Shown here: positions 36,701 to 44,643 of the stretch, in pieces
Position numbering within the stretch: position 1 is the first letter of the stretch
How the letters are laid out: the number at the start of each line of letters is the position of its first letter
DNA from: Terriglobia bacterium
GTDB taxonomy: Bacteria > Acidobacteriota > Terriglobia > Terriglobales > Acidobacteriaceae
Assembly: GCA_020073665.1 (NCBI GenBank)
Contig: JAIQEU010000002.1
Span: forward strand, 1-64,000
DNA: 64,000 nt
Direction of reading: 5' to 3'
Notes under the pieces: model-generated
Told to the model about the DNA's origin: nothing
Databases searched by the model: none
The model's input: the letters and a program-made list of their open reading frames with translations, nothing else
Program-made: the position numbers and the translations under genes

Positions 36701-39700
36701 TCCCAATGGCAGCATGGGTCGCGGCGCCCCAGGAAATGGCGGCGGCGGCGGCAACGATGCGGATCCAACGGCCAATGACGAAAACGCCGGCGGCGGTGGC
36801 GGTGGCAACGGCGGCGCGGGCGGCTTGGGTGGCGACGCCTGGAACGCAAACTTGAGCGTAGGCGGACTCGGTGGTGCGGCTTTTCCGGCGACGGTTGGCC
36901 GCATTGTGATGGGCGCTGGTGGCGGTGCCGGCACCCGTAACAATAGCGACGGCGACAATCGCGCCAGCAGCGGCGCTGCCGGCGGCGGTATCGTCATCAT
37001 TCGTGCGGATGGCCTGACCGGGGCCGCAACCATCACGGCCAACGGAGCCGCAGCGTACAACGGCACCCTCAATGATGCCGGAGGTGGTGGTGGCGCGGGA
37101 GGCAGCATCATCGTAGTTTCCGCTACCGGCGGCGAAAGCGGACTGACCATTGCCGCCCATGGCGGCCGTGGCGGAGACGCTTGGGACTCTCAGCCGTTCA
37201 GCTTGGCCGACCGGCACGGACCGGGAGCGGGCGGCGGCGGCGGTGTGGTCCTGCTCTCCGGCGCTCCCGCCAGCACGGATGTCAGCGGCGGCGCCAGCGG
37301 AACCACCCTGAACCCTGGCGTACCGTACGGCGCTACTGCCGGCTCGGCTGGCGTCAGCGTTACTAACGCCCAGTTGCCCACCTTGCCGGGATCTCGCTCG
37401 GGTGCGGAGTGTACCTCCGACCTGACCGTCAATAAGACCCATAGCGGAAGCTTTGCCCGCGGTGCCACCGGGACCTTCACCATCACAGTGAACAACATCA
37501 GCTTGAATCAGCCCACCAGCGGGATCGTCACCATGACCGATGTTCTGCCGGTAGGCGTAGTTCCCACCGTAGCGTCTGGCACCGGCTGGGCCTGCCCGAT
37601 TGCCGGCCAGAAGGTTACCTGCACGCGCGCGGATGCTCTCGCGCCGGTAAGCAGCTATCCCGTCATCACCATTACTGTCTCGGTTGCCCAGTCCGCGCCG
37701 AACAGCGTGACCAACACCGCCACCGTGGCTGGAGGAGGCGAACTGAATGGGACCAACGACACGGCAACGGACACGGTGACCATTACCTCCAGTTCCGATC
37801 TGTCCATTACCAAGTCGGGTGCGCCCAACCCGGTCAAGCAAGGGCAGACGCTCACCTACACGCTGGTGGTGACCAATAAGGGACCAACCGACGCGACGGG
37901 AGTGAGCGTGACAGACACGCTGCCCATCCAGGTATCGTATGTGTCAGCCACCCCGACCCAGGGGAGTTGTTCGCAAGCGGGCAGAACCGTGACTTGTGCG
38001 CTGGGTAACATCAGCAATGGGGGCACGGCTACCATCACCATCGTGGTAACGGCAGTAACGCCGTCCCAAGCCATCAACACTGCATCGGTATCTGGAACTC
38101 AGCCCGATCCCGTGCCCGCCAACAATACCGCGACCCAGGTCACGATCATCACCTTCCCCACCAGCGTGCGGCTGGAGTCTTTTACCGCCGCCAACAGCGG
38201 CGGCCAGGTCACGCTCTCCTGGAGCACGGGCAGTGAGCAGCGGAATCTCGGTTTCAATGTGTATCGCGAAGAGAACGGCGAGCGGGGGCGGATGAATCCG
38301 TCGCTAATTGCCGGCTCCGCCCTGATCATGCGCGGAGGCCTGCCCCAGCACGCTGCAAAAACCTACGCATGGATCGATCGCACTCCGTCCGCAGGCAGCA
38401 CGTACTGGCTGGAAGACGTCGATCTGGACGGTACTCGCACCCTGCACGGTCCAGTTTTTCCGCAGGCCGATCTGGCAGTATCCACGGCGGCGCCTGCCAA
38501 AATGATTGGCGAGTTAAACAGTGCCACAACAGCTGGCGACGCCGATTCGTCGTCAAGTCATGAAATCGAAGACCGGATCCAGCCGCTGACCAGCCGGTCT
38601 GATGTGCAGCAGTTCCAATTCCAGTTGGCAGCCCATGCCGCCGTGAAGATCATGGTGACCCATGAAGGATGGTATCGGGTCACGCAGCCTCAACTGGTGG
38701 CTGCCGGCTTGGATGCTGCCGTGGATCCCCGGTTCCTCGAGCTCTTCGCCGAAGCTATCGAACAACCTATCCGTATCACCGGAGCGACCGATGGCGCGGG
38801 CGGCTTCGGTCCGCAAGCCGCCATCGAATTTTACGGGCGTGGTCTGGACACGCCGTACTCCGACCAGCGGGCCTACTGGCTGGTGTCGGGCCACCAGCCG
38901 GGCCAGCGGATTCGCCAGTGGGACAGCTCGGGTGATGGCGGACAGATACCGCAGAGCTTCCCGCAGACGGTGGAGTTGAAGCAGCGCACCACCTACTTTG
39001 CAGCGCTGCTGCGCGACAATACCGACAACTTCTTCGGGGCCCTGGTCACCGCCACTCCGGTGGATGAGACCATCAATGCTCCCGGGGTCGCAGCCTCCGC
39101 CACGGACGATGTGAAACTGCGCGTGGTGCTGCAAGGTGTGACCCAGGCTGTTCCTCACCAGGTCGCGGTAACGCTGAACGGCGCTTCACTCGGGAACGTG
39201 AATTTCACGGGCGAGAGCGAAGGCGATGCCGAGTTCCGCATTCCGCCCGGCCAGTTGCTGGAAGGCGCCAACACCGTCACCCTCACCGCGCTGGCCGGCG
39301 ACACCGACATCAGTCTGGTCGACTATCTGAAGCTGCACTATTCCCGCACCTACACTGCCCAGTTTGACCACCTGAAGTTCACTGCCGACGCCGGCGACCA
39401 TGTCACGGTGACGGGCTTCAACCAGGTTCCCACGCGGCTGCTCGACATCACCGACCCATTGCAGCCACTGGATCTAACGGTGCAGAGCCATACTGAGGAC
39501 GGAAAGTTTGTGCTCGACGCCAAGGTGCCGTGGCAAGTCCCAGGCACCCACACCCTGGTGGCGGTGGCCGACAATGCAATCAAGCCGCCGTTCGCGGTAC
39601 TGAAGAATCATCCTTCGACCTGGCACCGCGCCCAACCAGGCGCCGACGAGGTCATGCTCACCGCGTCCTACTTTGCCGATCAACTTGCGCCCCTGGTGCA

Positions 39701-40718
39701 GTTGCGGCAAAGCCAGGGTCAGTCGGTGGCGGTGGTTCGAGTTGAGGACTTGTACGACGAGTTTAACTTTGGTGAAAGAAGCCCGTACGCAGTGAAGAAT
39801 TTCCTGGTAAGCGCCACTGGTAACTGGCAGAAGAAACCACGCTACCTGCTGCTGATGGGCGATGCCTCGGTCGATCCGCGCAACTATCTCGGTTTTGGCT
39901 ACTTTGATTTCGTACCCACCCGGATCATCGCAACCACGCTGATGAAGACCGCTTCCGACGATTGGTTCTCCGATCTCGCCGACACCGGTTTTGCCCAGAT
40001 CGCCACGGGACGCCTGCCAGTGCGCACTACGGACGACGCCACCACGGTTGTGAACAAGATCGTCAACTACGAAAAAGGTTCCGCCCCCGGCCCCTGGACC
40101 AGCCAGGCGCTGATCGTGGCCGACGTGGATGATCCCTTCGTCAGCTTCACCCAGGAGGCGCAATCGGTGGAGACGTTGCTGCCTCCCACGATCGCGGTCA
40201 CGGATGTCTTCGCCACCGATCTGGATGCCGGCACGGCCCGGGCTGAAATCCTGGCGGGCATCAACAGCGGGAAATTGCTGGTGAACTACGACGGCCACGG
40301 TGCGGTAGAGGTGTGGTCAGGGGAGGACCTGCTGGACGACAACAGCGCGGCTGGGTTGACGAATGGCGGGCAGTTGCCCCTGTTCGTCATCATGAATTGT
40401 CTCAATGGATTCTTCCACGATGTCTACACTCAGAGCCTGGCGGAGGCGCTGCTGTTGTCGAAGAACGGCGGCGCGGTAGCGGTCTGGGCTTCTTCCGGGT
40501 TGACTTCGCCTCAGCCCCAGTTGCTGATGAATCAGAAGCTCACCAACTTCCTGTTCCAGCAACCGGCGCCTGCACTGGGAGACGCGGTCAAGAACGCGAA
40601 GGCGAACATTGACGATCCCGACGCGCGGGCCACCTTCATCCTGTTCAGCGACCCGCTGCTGCACCTGCGGCGCCCGGGATCAACCAGCGTAGAGCGCAGC
40701 CGCCCGGTGGGCCAGTAA
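33741..40718 (+). CDS. S26-type peptidase fused to a secreted DUF11/Gly-rich/C25 protease
   Basis: This 2325-residue product has no close analogue that I know. Residues 1-110 are an S26/S24-like peptidase with Ser33 in GTSMEPAIRDGD, His71 in RAHRLV and Asp88 in TRGDAG, the Ser/His form found in SipW and Sec11 signal peptidases. A basic stretch and a hydrophobic helix (about 161-176) follow. Outside the membrane are a duplicated 205-residue beta domain (182-615), DUF11 domains (about 617-730, 1227-1350 and 1352-1470), an extremely Gly-rich region (about 980-1175), an FN3-like domain (1474-1590) and a C-terminal C25 gingipain-like domain. In the last, His2186 (YDGHG) and Cys2220 (MNCLNG) are spaced as in gingipains. 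The ATG at 33741 overlaps the kinase stop. Internal ATGs near 34120-34190 could produce the secreted part separately. Confidence 0.82.
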   Translation: MAEEKAHTEVFGALSQALLSEGMGFRFQARGTSMEPAIRDGDILHVTPVRTEVLRKGDIVLFADGPRFRAHRLVRVDHQREVFLTRGDAGTEMDSPLHAQQILGIVVAKHAAANAAPIPLRGFRAGMQHHTRQMRSSLSRAVRRMAVLRSLHALSRSIFRKPVLGLLLLPLLFAPSMLHAQVTVDAKASAAARLNTGTGTTTVTVPITTGAGTNRLLVVGVSINRQGNPAVAVSGVTSNGVLLTLAGAQNDPTGIRRVEMYYLVNPASGLNSVIATFSGVNGISVGAAVGAITFSGVDQSIPFRPFAGANGASGTNPSLTVPSAAGELVLDTVAVTGNRTVTAGAGQTQQWTLRTGNAATDVRGAGSTAPGAASVTMTDTVGGGGSSWAQGVMSIRPPGVSVDTTTSTGTTVTGVAPTITLAHTTVGTNLVMVVGVSINISNNTAATVSGVTYNGVALTRAGAHNDAGNSRRVEIWSLTAPAIGTNNVVVTLANPGGAATLGVVVGATTLVGADQTSPLRSFVSADGAAGNVASLNVPSAFSDVVLDTLATGGDQTVTAFGATQTAVWNLNSGGTGTPPNVFGAGSTRAGAPSVPMSETLSGTSNWSVGAVSVRPLQAEVAVSVVGNSTFFPANLTYTITTTNNGPSSATGVTLTDTLAAGLTFVSATPSQGSCSGNVPPITCPLGTLAPGASATVTVVVTPLTSGGYPNTASVVAAQPDFNTGNNSAMGIAYSQSTACGTPAKNGDGGVLTGTINTYFPGTVTAAAGAKAITVGASIGSATPIAIGDLLLVIQMQDALINSTNTSAYGDGGSGSGSTNLNNSGVYEFVLATSALAVGGGTVNISGTGPTGGLLYTYTNAAATAVQGQRKFQVVRVPQFSSATLSSTLVVPAWNGTAGGIFALDVAGILNLNSATVSVDGLGFRGGAGMQLNGGVGGANSDFRQTAPAAYTGTVVNGVDAPKGEGIAGTPRWVESGNTFLGTGVEGYPNGSMGRGAPGNGGGGGNDADPTANDENAGGGGGGNGGAGGLGGDAWNANLSVGGLGGAAFPATVGRIVMGAGGGAGTRNNSDGDNRASSGAAGGGIVIIRADGLTGAATITANGAAAYNGTLNDAGGGGGAGGSIIVVSATGGESGLTIAAHGGRGGDAWDSQPFSLADRHGPGAGGGGGVVLLSGAPASTDVSGGASGTTLNPGVPYGATAGSAGVSVTNAQLPTLPGSRSGAECTSDLTVNKTHSGSFARGATGTFTITVNNISLNQPTSGIVTMTDVLPVGVVPTVASGTGWACPIAGQKVTCTRADALAPVSSYPVITITVSVAQSAPNSVTNTATVAGGGELNGTNDTATDTVTITSSSDLSITKSGAPNPVKQGQTLTYTLVVTNKGPTDATGVSVTDTLPIQVSYVSATPTQGSCSQAGRTVTCALGNISNGGTATITIVVTAVTPSQAINTASVSGTQPDPVPANNTATQVTIITFPTSVRLESFTAANSGGQVTLSWSTGSEQRNLGFNVYREENGERGRMNPSLIAGSALIMRGGLPQHAAKTYAWIDRTPSAGSTYWLEDVDLDGTRTLHGPVFPQADLAVSTAAPAKMIGELNSATTAGDADSSSSHEIEDRIQPLTSRSDVQQFQFQLAAHAAVKIMVTHEGWYRVTQPQLVAAGLDAAVDPRFLELFAEAIEQPIRITGATDGAGGFGPQAAIEFYGRGLDTPYSDQRAYWLVSGHQPGQRIRQWDSSGDGGQIPQSFPQTVELKQRTTYFAALLRDNTDNFFGALVTATPVDETINAPGVAASATDDVKLRVVLQGVTQAVPHQVAVTLNGASLGNVNFTGESEGDAEFRIPPGQLLEGANTVTLTALAGDTDISLVDYLKLHYSRTYTAQFDHLKFTADAGDHVTVTGFNQVPTRLLDITDPLQPLDLTVQSHTEDGKFVLDAKVPWQVPGTHTLVAVADNAIKPPFAVLKNHPSTWHRAQPGADEVMLTASYFADQLAPLVQLRQSQGQSVAVVRVEDLYDEFNFGERSPYAVKNFLVSATGNWQKKPRYLLLMGDASVDPRNYLGFGYFDFVPTRIIATTLMKTASDDWFSDLADTGFAQIATGRLPVRTTDDATTVVNKIVNYEKGSAPGPWTSQALIVADVDDPFVSFTQEAQSVETLLPPTIAVTDVFATDLDAGTARAEILAGINSGKLLVNYDGHGAVEVWSGEDLLDDNSAAGLTNGGQLPLFVIMNCLNGFFHDVYTQSLAEALLLSKNGGAVAVWASSGLTSPQPQLLMNQKLTNFLFQQPAPALGDAVKNAKANIDDPDARATFILFSDPLLHLRRPGSTSVERSRPVGQ

Positions 40719-40917
40719 CACTCACGCAGTCTCGCCAATTCGACAGGCCGTCGATCGGAAGCTTGACGATGCTGTAACCAAAACCTCGCCAGTGGAGCTC
40801 GCGCCGTTCCTCTTCCGCCTCGAGCCGAGGGCGGCTTGGCCCATCGTAAGTATTTGATAATAGTACACATAAAGCCAATCCTCCCCTCGCCAGAGCGTGA
40901 CTATCCCGAGAAAGCCC

Positions 40918-40971
40918 TTGACACGCGTAACGCCATGCGCTAAGTTAACGGTGTTACGTTAACATCGTTAA
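40918..40971 (+). promoter_or_regulatory. Promoter with overlapping inverted-repeat operator for the TetR-ABC operon
   Basis: A TTGACA -35 box (40918-40923) is followed 17 bases later by TAAGTT (40941-40946), a weak -10. Over and after it lie TTAACG-N6-CGTTAA (40945-40962) and an overlapping TTAAC-ATC-GTTAA (40959-40971), both perfect inverted repeats. A repressor bound here would block the promoter. The TetR gene begins 23 bases downstream. Confidence 0.75.
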
Positions 40972-40993
40972 GTAAGGATACGAGGTTAATACC

Positions 40994-41629
40994 ATGGGAG
41001 TTCAAGAGCGCCGCAAACGCGAACGCAGTGAGACTCGCGACAAGATTCTCGATGCCGCGCGCGAGTTGTTCGTCACCGAGGGCTATGACGGTGTTTCCAT
41101 GCGCCGCGTGGCCGAGAAGATTGAATACTCTCCCACCGCCATTTATGTTCACTTCGCCAACAAGGAAGAACTTTTCCTCGAGCTTTGTCACTCTGATTAC
41201 CATCGCCTGGCCGAGTCTTTCGTCAAGCTGGCGCAAATTCCAGATCCCGTAGAGAAGCTGCGGCAGATCGGGCGCGCCTATATTGAGTTCGGGCTCAAGA
41301 ACCCGAATCACTACCGCATGATGTTCATGACCGCCCATCCGCACCTCCCCGGCATGGTTGAGGAGGAGATGGGGAAGGGCAATCCCGAGGAAGACGCCTA
41401 CGAATTCCTTCGCATGACGGTGGAAGAGGCGATGCGTGCGGGGGCCTTCCGCGACGACCTTACCGATGCGGACATGATTGCGCAGACCTTGTGGGCCGCG
41501 AGCCACGGCGTAGTTTCCCTGCAGATCGCCAAGTGTGACGACAACTGGGTGCCATGGTGCCCGGTGGAGAGACGCACCGACGTGATGCTCGACGGCATGT
41601 TGAGTGGACTGTTGAAGAGGGAGCGGTAA
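40994..41629 (+). CDS. TetR/AcrR-family regulator of the ABC exporter operon
   Basis: The 211-residue protein has the TetR helix-turn-helix at about 12-60 (RDKILDAARELFVTEGYDGV, RVAEKIEYSPTAIYVHFANKE) and a helical C-terminal domain. The start at 40994 follows AGGATACGAGG and fits the domain length. It is only three bases from the permease gene, so it is the first gene of a four-gene operon and probably represses it through the inverted repeats at 40945-40971. The ligand is unknown. Confidence 0.93.
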   Translation: MGVQERRKRERSETRDKILDAARELFVTEGYDGVSMRRVAEKIEYSPTAIYVHFANKEELFLELCHSDYHRLAESFVKLAQIPDPVEKLRQIGRAYIEFGLKNPNHYRMMFMTAHPHLPGMVEEEMGKGNPEEDAYEFLRMTVEEAMRAGAFRDDLTDADMIAQTLWAASHGVVSLQIAKCDDNWVPWCPVERRTDVMLDGMLSGLLKRER

Positions 41630-41632
41630 GCC

Positions 41633-42757
41633 ATGCCTCCTCTCGCGCGGCGCAATCTTTTCCACGACAAGATCCGGCTCACGGTGACGCTGACTGGCAT
41701 TGTCTTCGCGGTCGTCCTGATCGTGGTGGAACTCGGCCTGTTCGTAGGCTTCACGGTCACCACCTCCAGCCTTATTGACAAGGCTGATGTCGACCTGTGG
41801 ATCGTTTCCAAGCACACGCCGTATATCGAGCAGGGCTCCACATTCTCCGAGCGCAAGTTGTACGAGGTTCTGGCTACGCCAGGTGTTGCATCGGCGGACA
41901 AATATATCGTTCGCTGGGCACAGTGGAAGAGAAAAGACGGCGCCGAGGTAGGCGTGCAGGCCGTCGGATTCAATCCCTACACCGGAATCGGAGGCCCGTG
42001 GAACGTGGTGCAGGGAAACGTACAAGACCTGAAGACTCCCGACGCGGTGATGGTGGATGAACTATACAAAGAAAAGCTGGGCGTTACCCGCGTCGGCGAA
42101 GTCTTCGAGATCAACGGCCGCCGCGCCCGCGTGGTGGGCTTCACGCGCGGCATACGCGCCTTTACCACCACGCCCTACGTGTTTACCAGCTTCAAGAATG
42201 CCCAGGGATACTGCCAGCTGGGCGAAGACCAGACCTTGTTCATCCTGGTGCGGGCACTTCCCGGAGCTGATCTGAAGACGCTGCGGCACAACATAGAGAG
42301 CCGCCTGCGCAACGTGGACGCCTTGCCCAAAGCCGAGTTCAGCAACATGACTCGTTTCTACTGGATGTTCACCACCGGTGCGGGCGTCGCGGTGCTGATC
42401 GCGGCCTTGCTCGGCCTGGTGGTCGGCGTGGTAGTAGTTGCACAGACCATCTACGCCACCACCATGGACCACATCCGCGAGTTCGGGACCCTGAAAGCCA
42501 TGGGCGCGGCCAACGGCTACATCTATCGCGTCATCATCACTCAAGCTGGCATCAGCGCGCTTATCGGATATGGGCTGGCGATGCTCGTCAGCGTTTTCAT
42601 TGTTCGTGCCAGCGAGAGCGGTGGCGCAGCCATTCTGCTGCCTTGGCAGCTGGCGGTGGGCATCTTTTTCCTGACCATGCTGATGTGCGTGAGCGCAGCC
42701 ATCGTTTCCATTAACAAAGTGACCAGCCTGGATCCCGCCATGGTGTTCAAAGGCTGA
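41633..42757 (+). CDS. ABC exporter permease, DevC/MacB-FtsX type
   Basis: The 374-residue protein has one N-terminal membrane helix (LTGIVFAVVLIVVELGLFVG) and a periplasmic domain of about 220 residues with short MacB-like strands. Three more helices lie near 250-275, 300-325 and 335-360. This is the four-helix FtsX/MacB topology. GMxHxREFxTLKAMGA-like coupling sequence is seen as MDHIREFGTLKAMGA, and SLDPAMVFKG closes the protein as in DevC relatives. It works with the ATPase and HlyD-type adaptor encoded next, forming an exporter similar in composition to DevBCA of cyanobacteria, which secretes glycolipid. The cargo here is not indicated. Confidence 0.9.
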   Translation: MPPLARRNLFHDKIRLTVTLTGIVFAVVLIVVELGLFVGFTVTTSSLIDKADVDLWIVSKHTPYIEQGSTFSERKLYEVLATPGVASADKYIVRWAQWKRKDGAEVGVQAVGFNPYTGIGGPWNVVQGNVQDLKTPDAVMVDELYKEKLGVTRVGEVFEINGRRARVVGFTRGIRAFTTTPYVFTSFKNAQGYCQLGEDQTLFILVRALPGADLKTLRHNIESRLRNVDALPKAEFSNMTRFYWMFTTGAGVAVLIAALLGLVVGVVVVAQTIYATTMDHIREFGTLKAMGAANGYIYRVIITQAGISALIGYGLAMLVSVFIVRASESGGAAILLPWQLAVGIFFLTMLMCVSAAIVSINKVTSLDPAMVFKG

Positions 42758-42767
42758 GGAGAGAACT

Positions 42768-43517
42768 ATGCAACCGGTGATTTCTGTCCGCGGAGTTAAC
42801 AAGGTATACAGCGAAGGCGCCAGCCAGGTGCCGGCTCTGTTTGACATCGATCTCGACGTGGCGCCGGGCGAGGTGGTGCTGCTCATGGGGCCATCAGGTA
42901 GCGGCAAGACCACGTTGCTCTCGATCATGGGTTGCATCCTGAAAGCGACCTCCGGCAGCGTCCGCATTGCCGGCGCTGAAGTCGCTGGACTCAGCGAGAA
43001 GCAATTGCCGGGCATTCGCCTGGAGCACATTGGTTTCGTGTTTCAGGGTTTTAACCTTTTCCCGACCTTGAGCGTCGGAGAAAACGTAGAGCTTGCACTG
43101 GACCTGAAGGGTATTGGCGGCGCAAAAGCCAAGCATGAGGCGCGTCGCCTGCTGGAGCAAGTAGGGTTGCTGTCCAAGTACGACACGTTCCCCACCGACT
43201 TGAGCGGCGGCCAGAAACAGCGTGTCGCCATTGCGCGAGCGCTAGCCGGATCTCCAGGCGTGATTCTGGCTGACGAGCCGACCGCAGCGCTCGATTCGCA
43301 CACCGGACGCAGCGTCATGCAGATGATGCGGGACCTCGCGCACCAGCGGGGAAGGGCAGTGGTGGTCGTAACCCACGACAACCGCGTGCTCGAGTTCGGG
43401 GACCGCATTGTACGCATGGAAGACGGAAGGATCGTCACCGCCGCTGACGAAGTCTCCAAGATCCCGCCCCAGTGGGCGATTGCCACCGAAGTCCAGCCGC
43501 CCAGCCAGGCGTGCTGA
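42768..43517 (+). CDS. ABC exporter ATP-binding protein, DevA/LolD/MacB type
   Basis: The 249-residue ATPase shows Walker A GPSGSGKTT, a Q-loop in VFQGFNLFPTLS, signature LSGGQKQR, Walker B VILADEPTAALD and the switch His in VVVTHDNRVL. Length and motifs match the MacB/LolD/DevA branch that pairs with FtsX-like permeases. It follows the permease gene by ten bases, with a GAGGAG ribosome binding site before the ATG, and precedes the adaptor gene. It should energise the exporter from the cytoplasmic side. Confidence 0.95.
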   Translation: MQPVISVRGVNKVYSEGASQVPALFDIDLDVAPGEVVLLMGPSGSGKTTLLSIMGCILKATSGSVRIAGAEVAGLSEKQLPGIRLEHIGFVFQGFNLFPTLSVGENVELALDLKGIGGAKAKHEARRLLEQVGLLSKYDTFPTDLSGGQKQRVAIARALAGSPGVILADEPTAALDSHTGRSVMQMMRDLAHQRGRAVVVVTHDNRVLEFGDRIVRMEDGRIVTAADEVSKIPPQWAIATEVQPPSQAC

Positions 43518-43553
43518 TTTTATGACCAGCGAGAACTTGTGAGGAGATTGGGC

Positions 43554-44600
43554 ATGAAGAAAAAAGCTCTTTTCGGATTTATCGTCATCGCACTCACGGC
43601 TGCCACCGTAACCTTGATCTGGGGAAACACGGCGTCGTCCAGCAAATCAGAGGCCCCACCACGGGCTCAGCAGACTGATTGGCTGGTGGCCGCCCCCGGC
43701 CGCGTGGAGCCGAGTTCGGAAGACATCAAGCTGGGCGCCGAAATTAGTGGCAAGCTGAAGACGGTGCTGGTGGAGGAAGGGGATGCGATCCGGCGCGGTC
43801 AGGTCTTAGCTGAATTCGAAAACAGTGATTACCGCGCGCAAGTAGAGTCGGCGCAGGCTGAGGTCAAGCAGAAGGAAGCCGAACTGCGCAAGGTGATCAA
43901 CGGCGCCCGCAGCCAGGAACGCCGGGAAGCGCTATCTTCGGTGCACGAAGCCGAGGCGGTCATGAAAAACGCCGAAGCCGAGATGCTCCGCCGACAGAAG
44001 CTGTACGCCGCCGGAGTGATCTCCCGCGAAGAAGCTGACCGCTATGCCAAAGAGTACGACGTGGCCAAGGCCCGCTACGACGAGAAGGTCCAGAACCATG
44101 CACTGATCGACGAAGCCGCGAGGGAAGAAGACCGCTCCATGGCGGAAGCCAACCTGGCGAGCGCGATCGCTCAGCTCGATGCGGCCCAGGCACTGCTGGC
44201 CAAGACTTATGTGCGTGCCCCCATCGATGGCACGGTGCTGCGCAAACATCACCGGGCTGGTGAAAGTGTCTCCAACGGCTCGAACACGCCGGATCCGATC
44301 TTTACCATCGGCGACAAACGCGCCTTGCGCGTCCGCATGGACGTGGACGAAGCCGACGTCAGCAAGCTGGCGATGGGGCAGAGCGCCTATGTGACCGCCG
44401 ACGCCTACGGCAACAAGAAATTCTGGGGACACGTCGTCCGCGTCGGCCAGGAGTTGGGCCGCAAGAATGTCCGCACCGACGAGCCCACCGAGCGAGTTGA
44501 CACCAAGATTCTGGAAACCTTAGTGCAGTTGGATGAAGGCGTGGAACTGCCTGTCGGCTTGCGGGTAGACGCTTTCATTGTCGGCGGAAACCAGAAATGA
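43554..44600 (+). CDS. HlyD/DevB-type periplasmic adaptor of the ABC exporter
   Basis: The 348-residue protein has an N-terminal membrane anchor (LFGFIVIALTAATVTLIWG), a lipoyl half-motif (GAEISGKLKTVLVEEGDAIRRG), and a long coiled-coil hairpin (about 95-205) rich in Ala, Glu and Arg. The second lipoyl half (YVRAPIDGTVLRKHHRAGESV) and a beta-barrel domain follow. It should link the permease to an outer-membrane channel, but no TolC-like gene is present in this operon. The ATG at 43554 follows GAGGAG (43541-43546) at a normal distance and is preferred to the upstream GTG at 43539. Confidence 0.93.
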   Translation: MKKKALFGFIVIALTAATVTLIWGNTASSSKSEAPPRAQQTDWLVAAPGRVEPSSEDIKLGAEISGKLKTVLVEEGDAIRRGQVLAEFENSDYRAQVESAQAEVKQKEAELRKVINGARSQERREALSSVHEAEAVMKNAEAEMLRRQKLYAAGVISREEADRYAKEYDVAKARYDEKVQNHALIDEAAREEDRSMAEANLASAIAQLDAAQALLAKTYVRAPIDGTVLRKHHRAGESVSNGSNTPDPIFTIGDKRALRVRMDVDEADVSKLAMGQSAYVTADAYGNKKFWGHVVRVGQELGRKNVRTDEPTERVDTKILETLVQLDEGVELPVGLRVDAFIVGGNQK

Positions 44601-44624
44601 AAAAGGCCGGCCTCGCGGCCGGCC
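44600..44624 (-). terminator. Rho-independent terminator of the minus-strand receptor gene
   Basis: GGCCGGCC (44605-44612), loop TCGC, GGCCGGCC (44617-44624) form a perfect eight-pair stem. Read on the minus strand it is followed by a T-run (complement of AAAA at 44601-44604, touching the adaptor stop codon) and lies 19 bases after the receptor stop. On the plus strand there is no T-run, so it may only weakly stop transcription of the ABC operon. Confidence 0.85.
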
Positions 44625-44643
44625 CATGTAGCTTTCAGTTAGG

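Noticed and set aside
36308-37841. Minus-strand frames opposite the Gly-rich part of the giant protease
   Set aside because: Pro/Ala/Arg-rich mirror images of GGC/GGN codons, without a ribosome binding site or domain.
44600-44624. Bidirectional terminator for both convergent operons
   Set aside because: Only the minus strand has a T-run after the stem; efficient stopping of the plus-strand operon is not supported.
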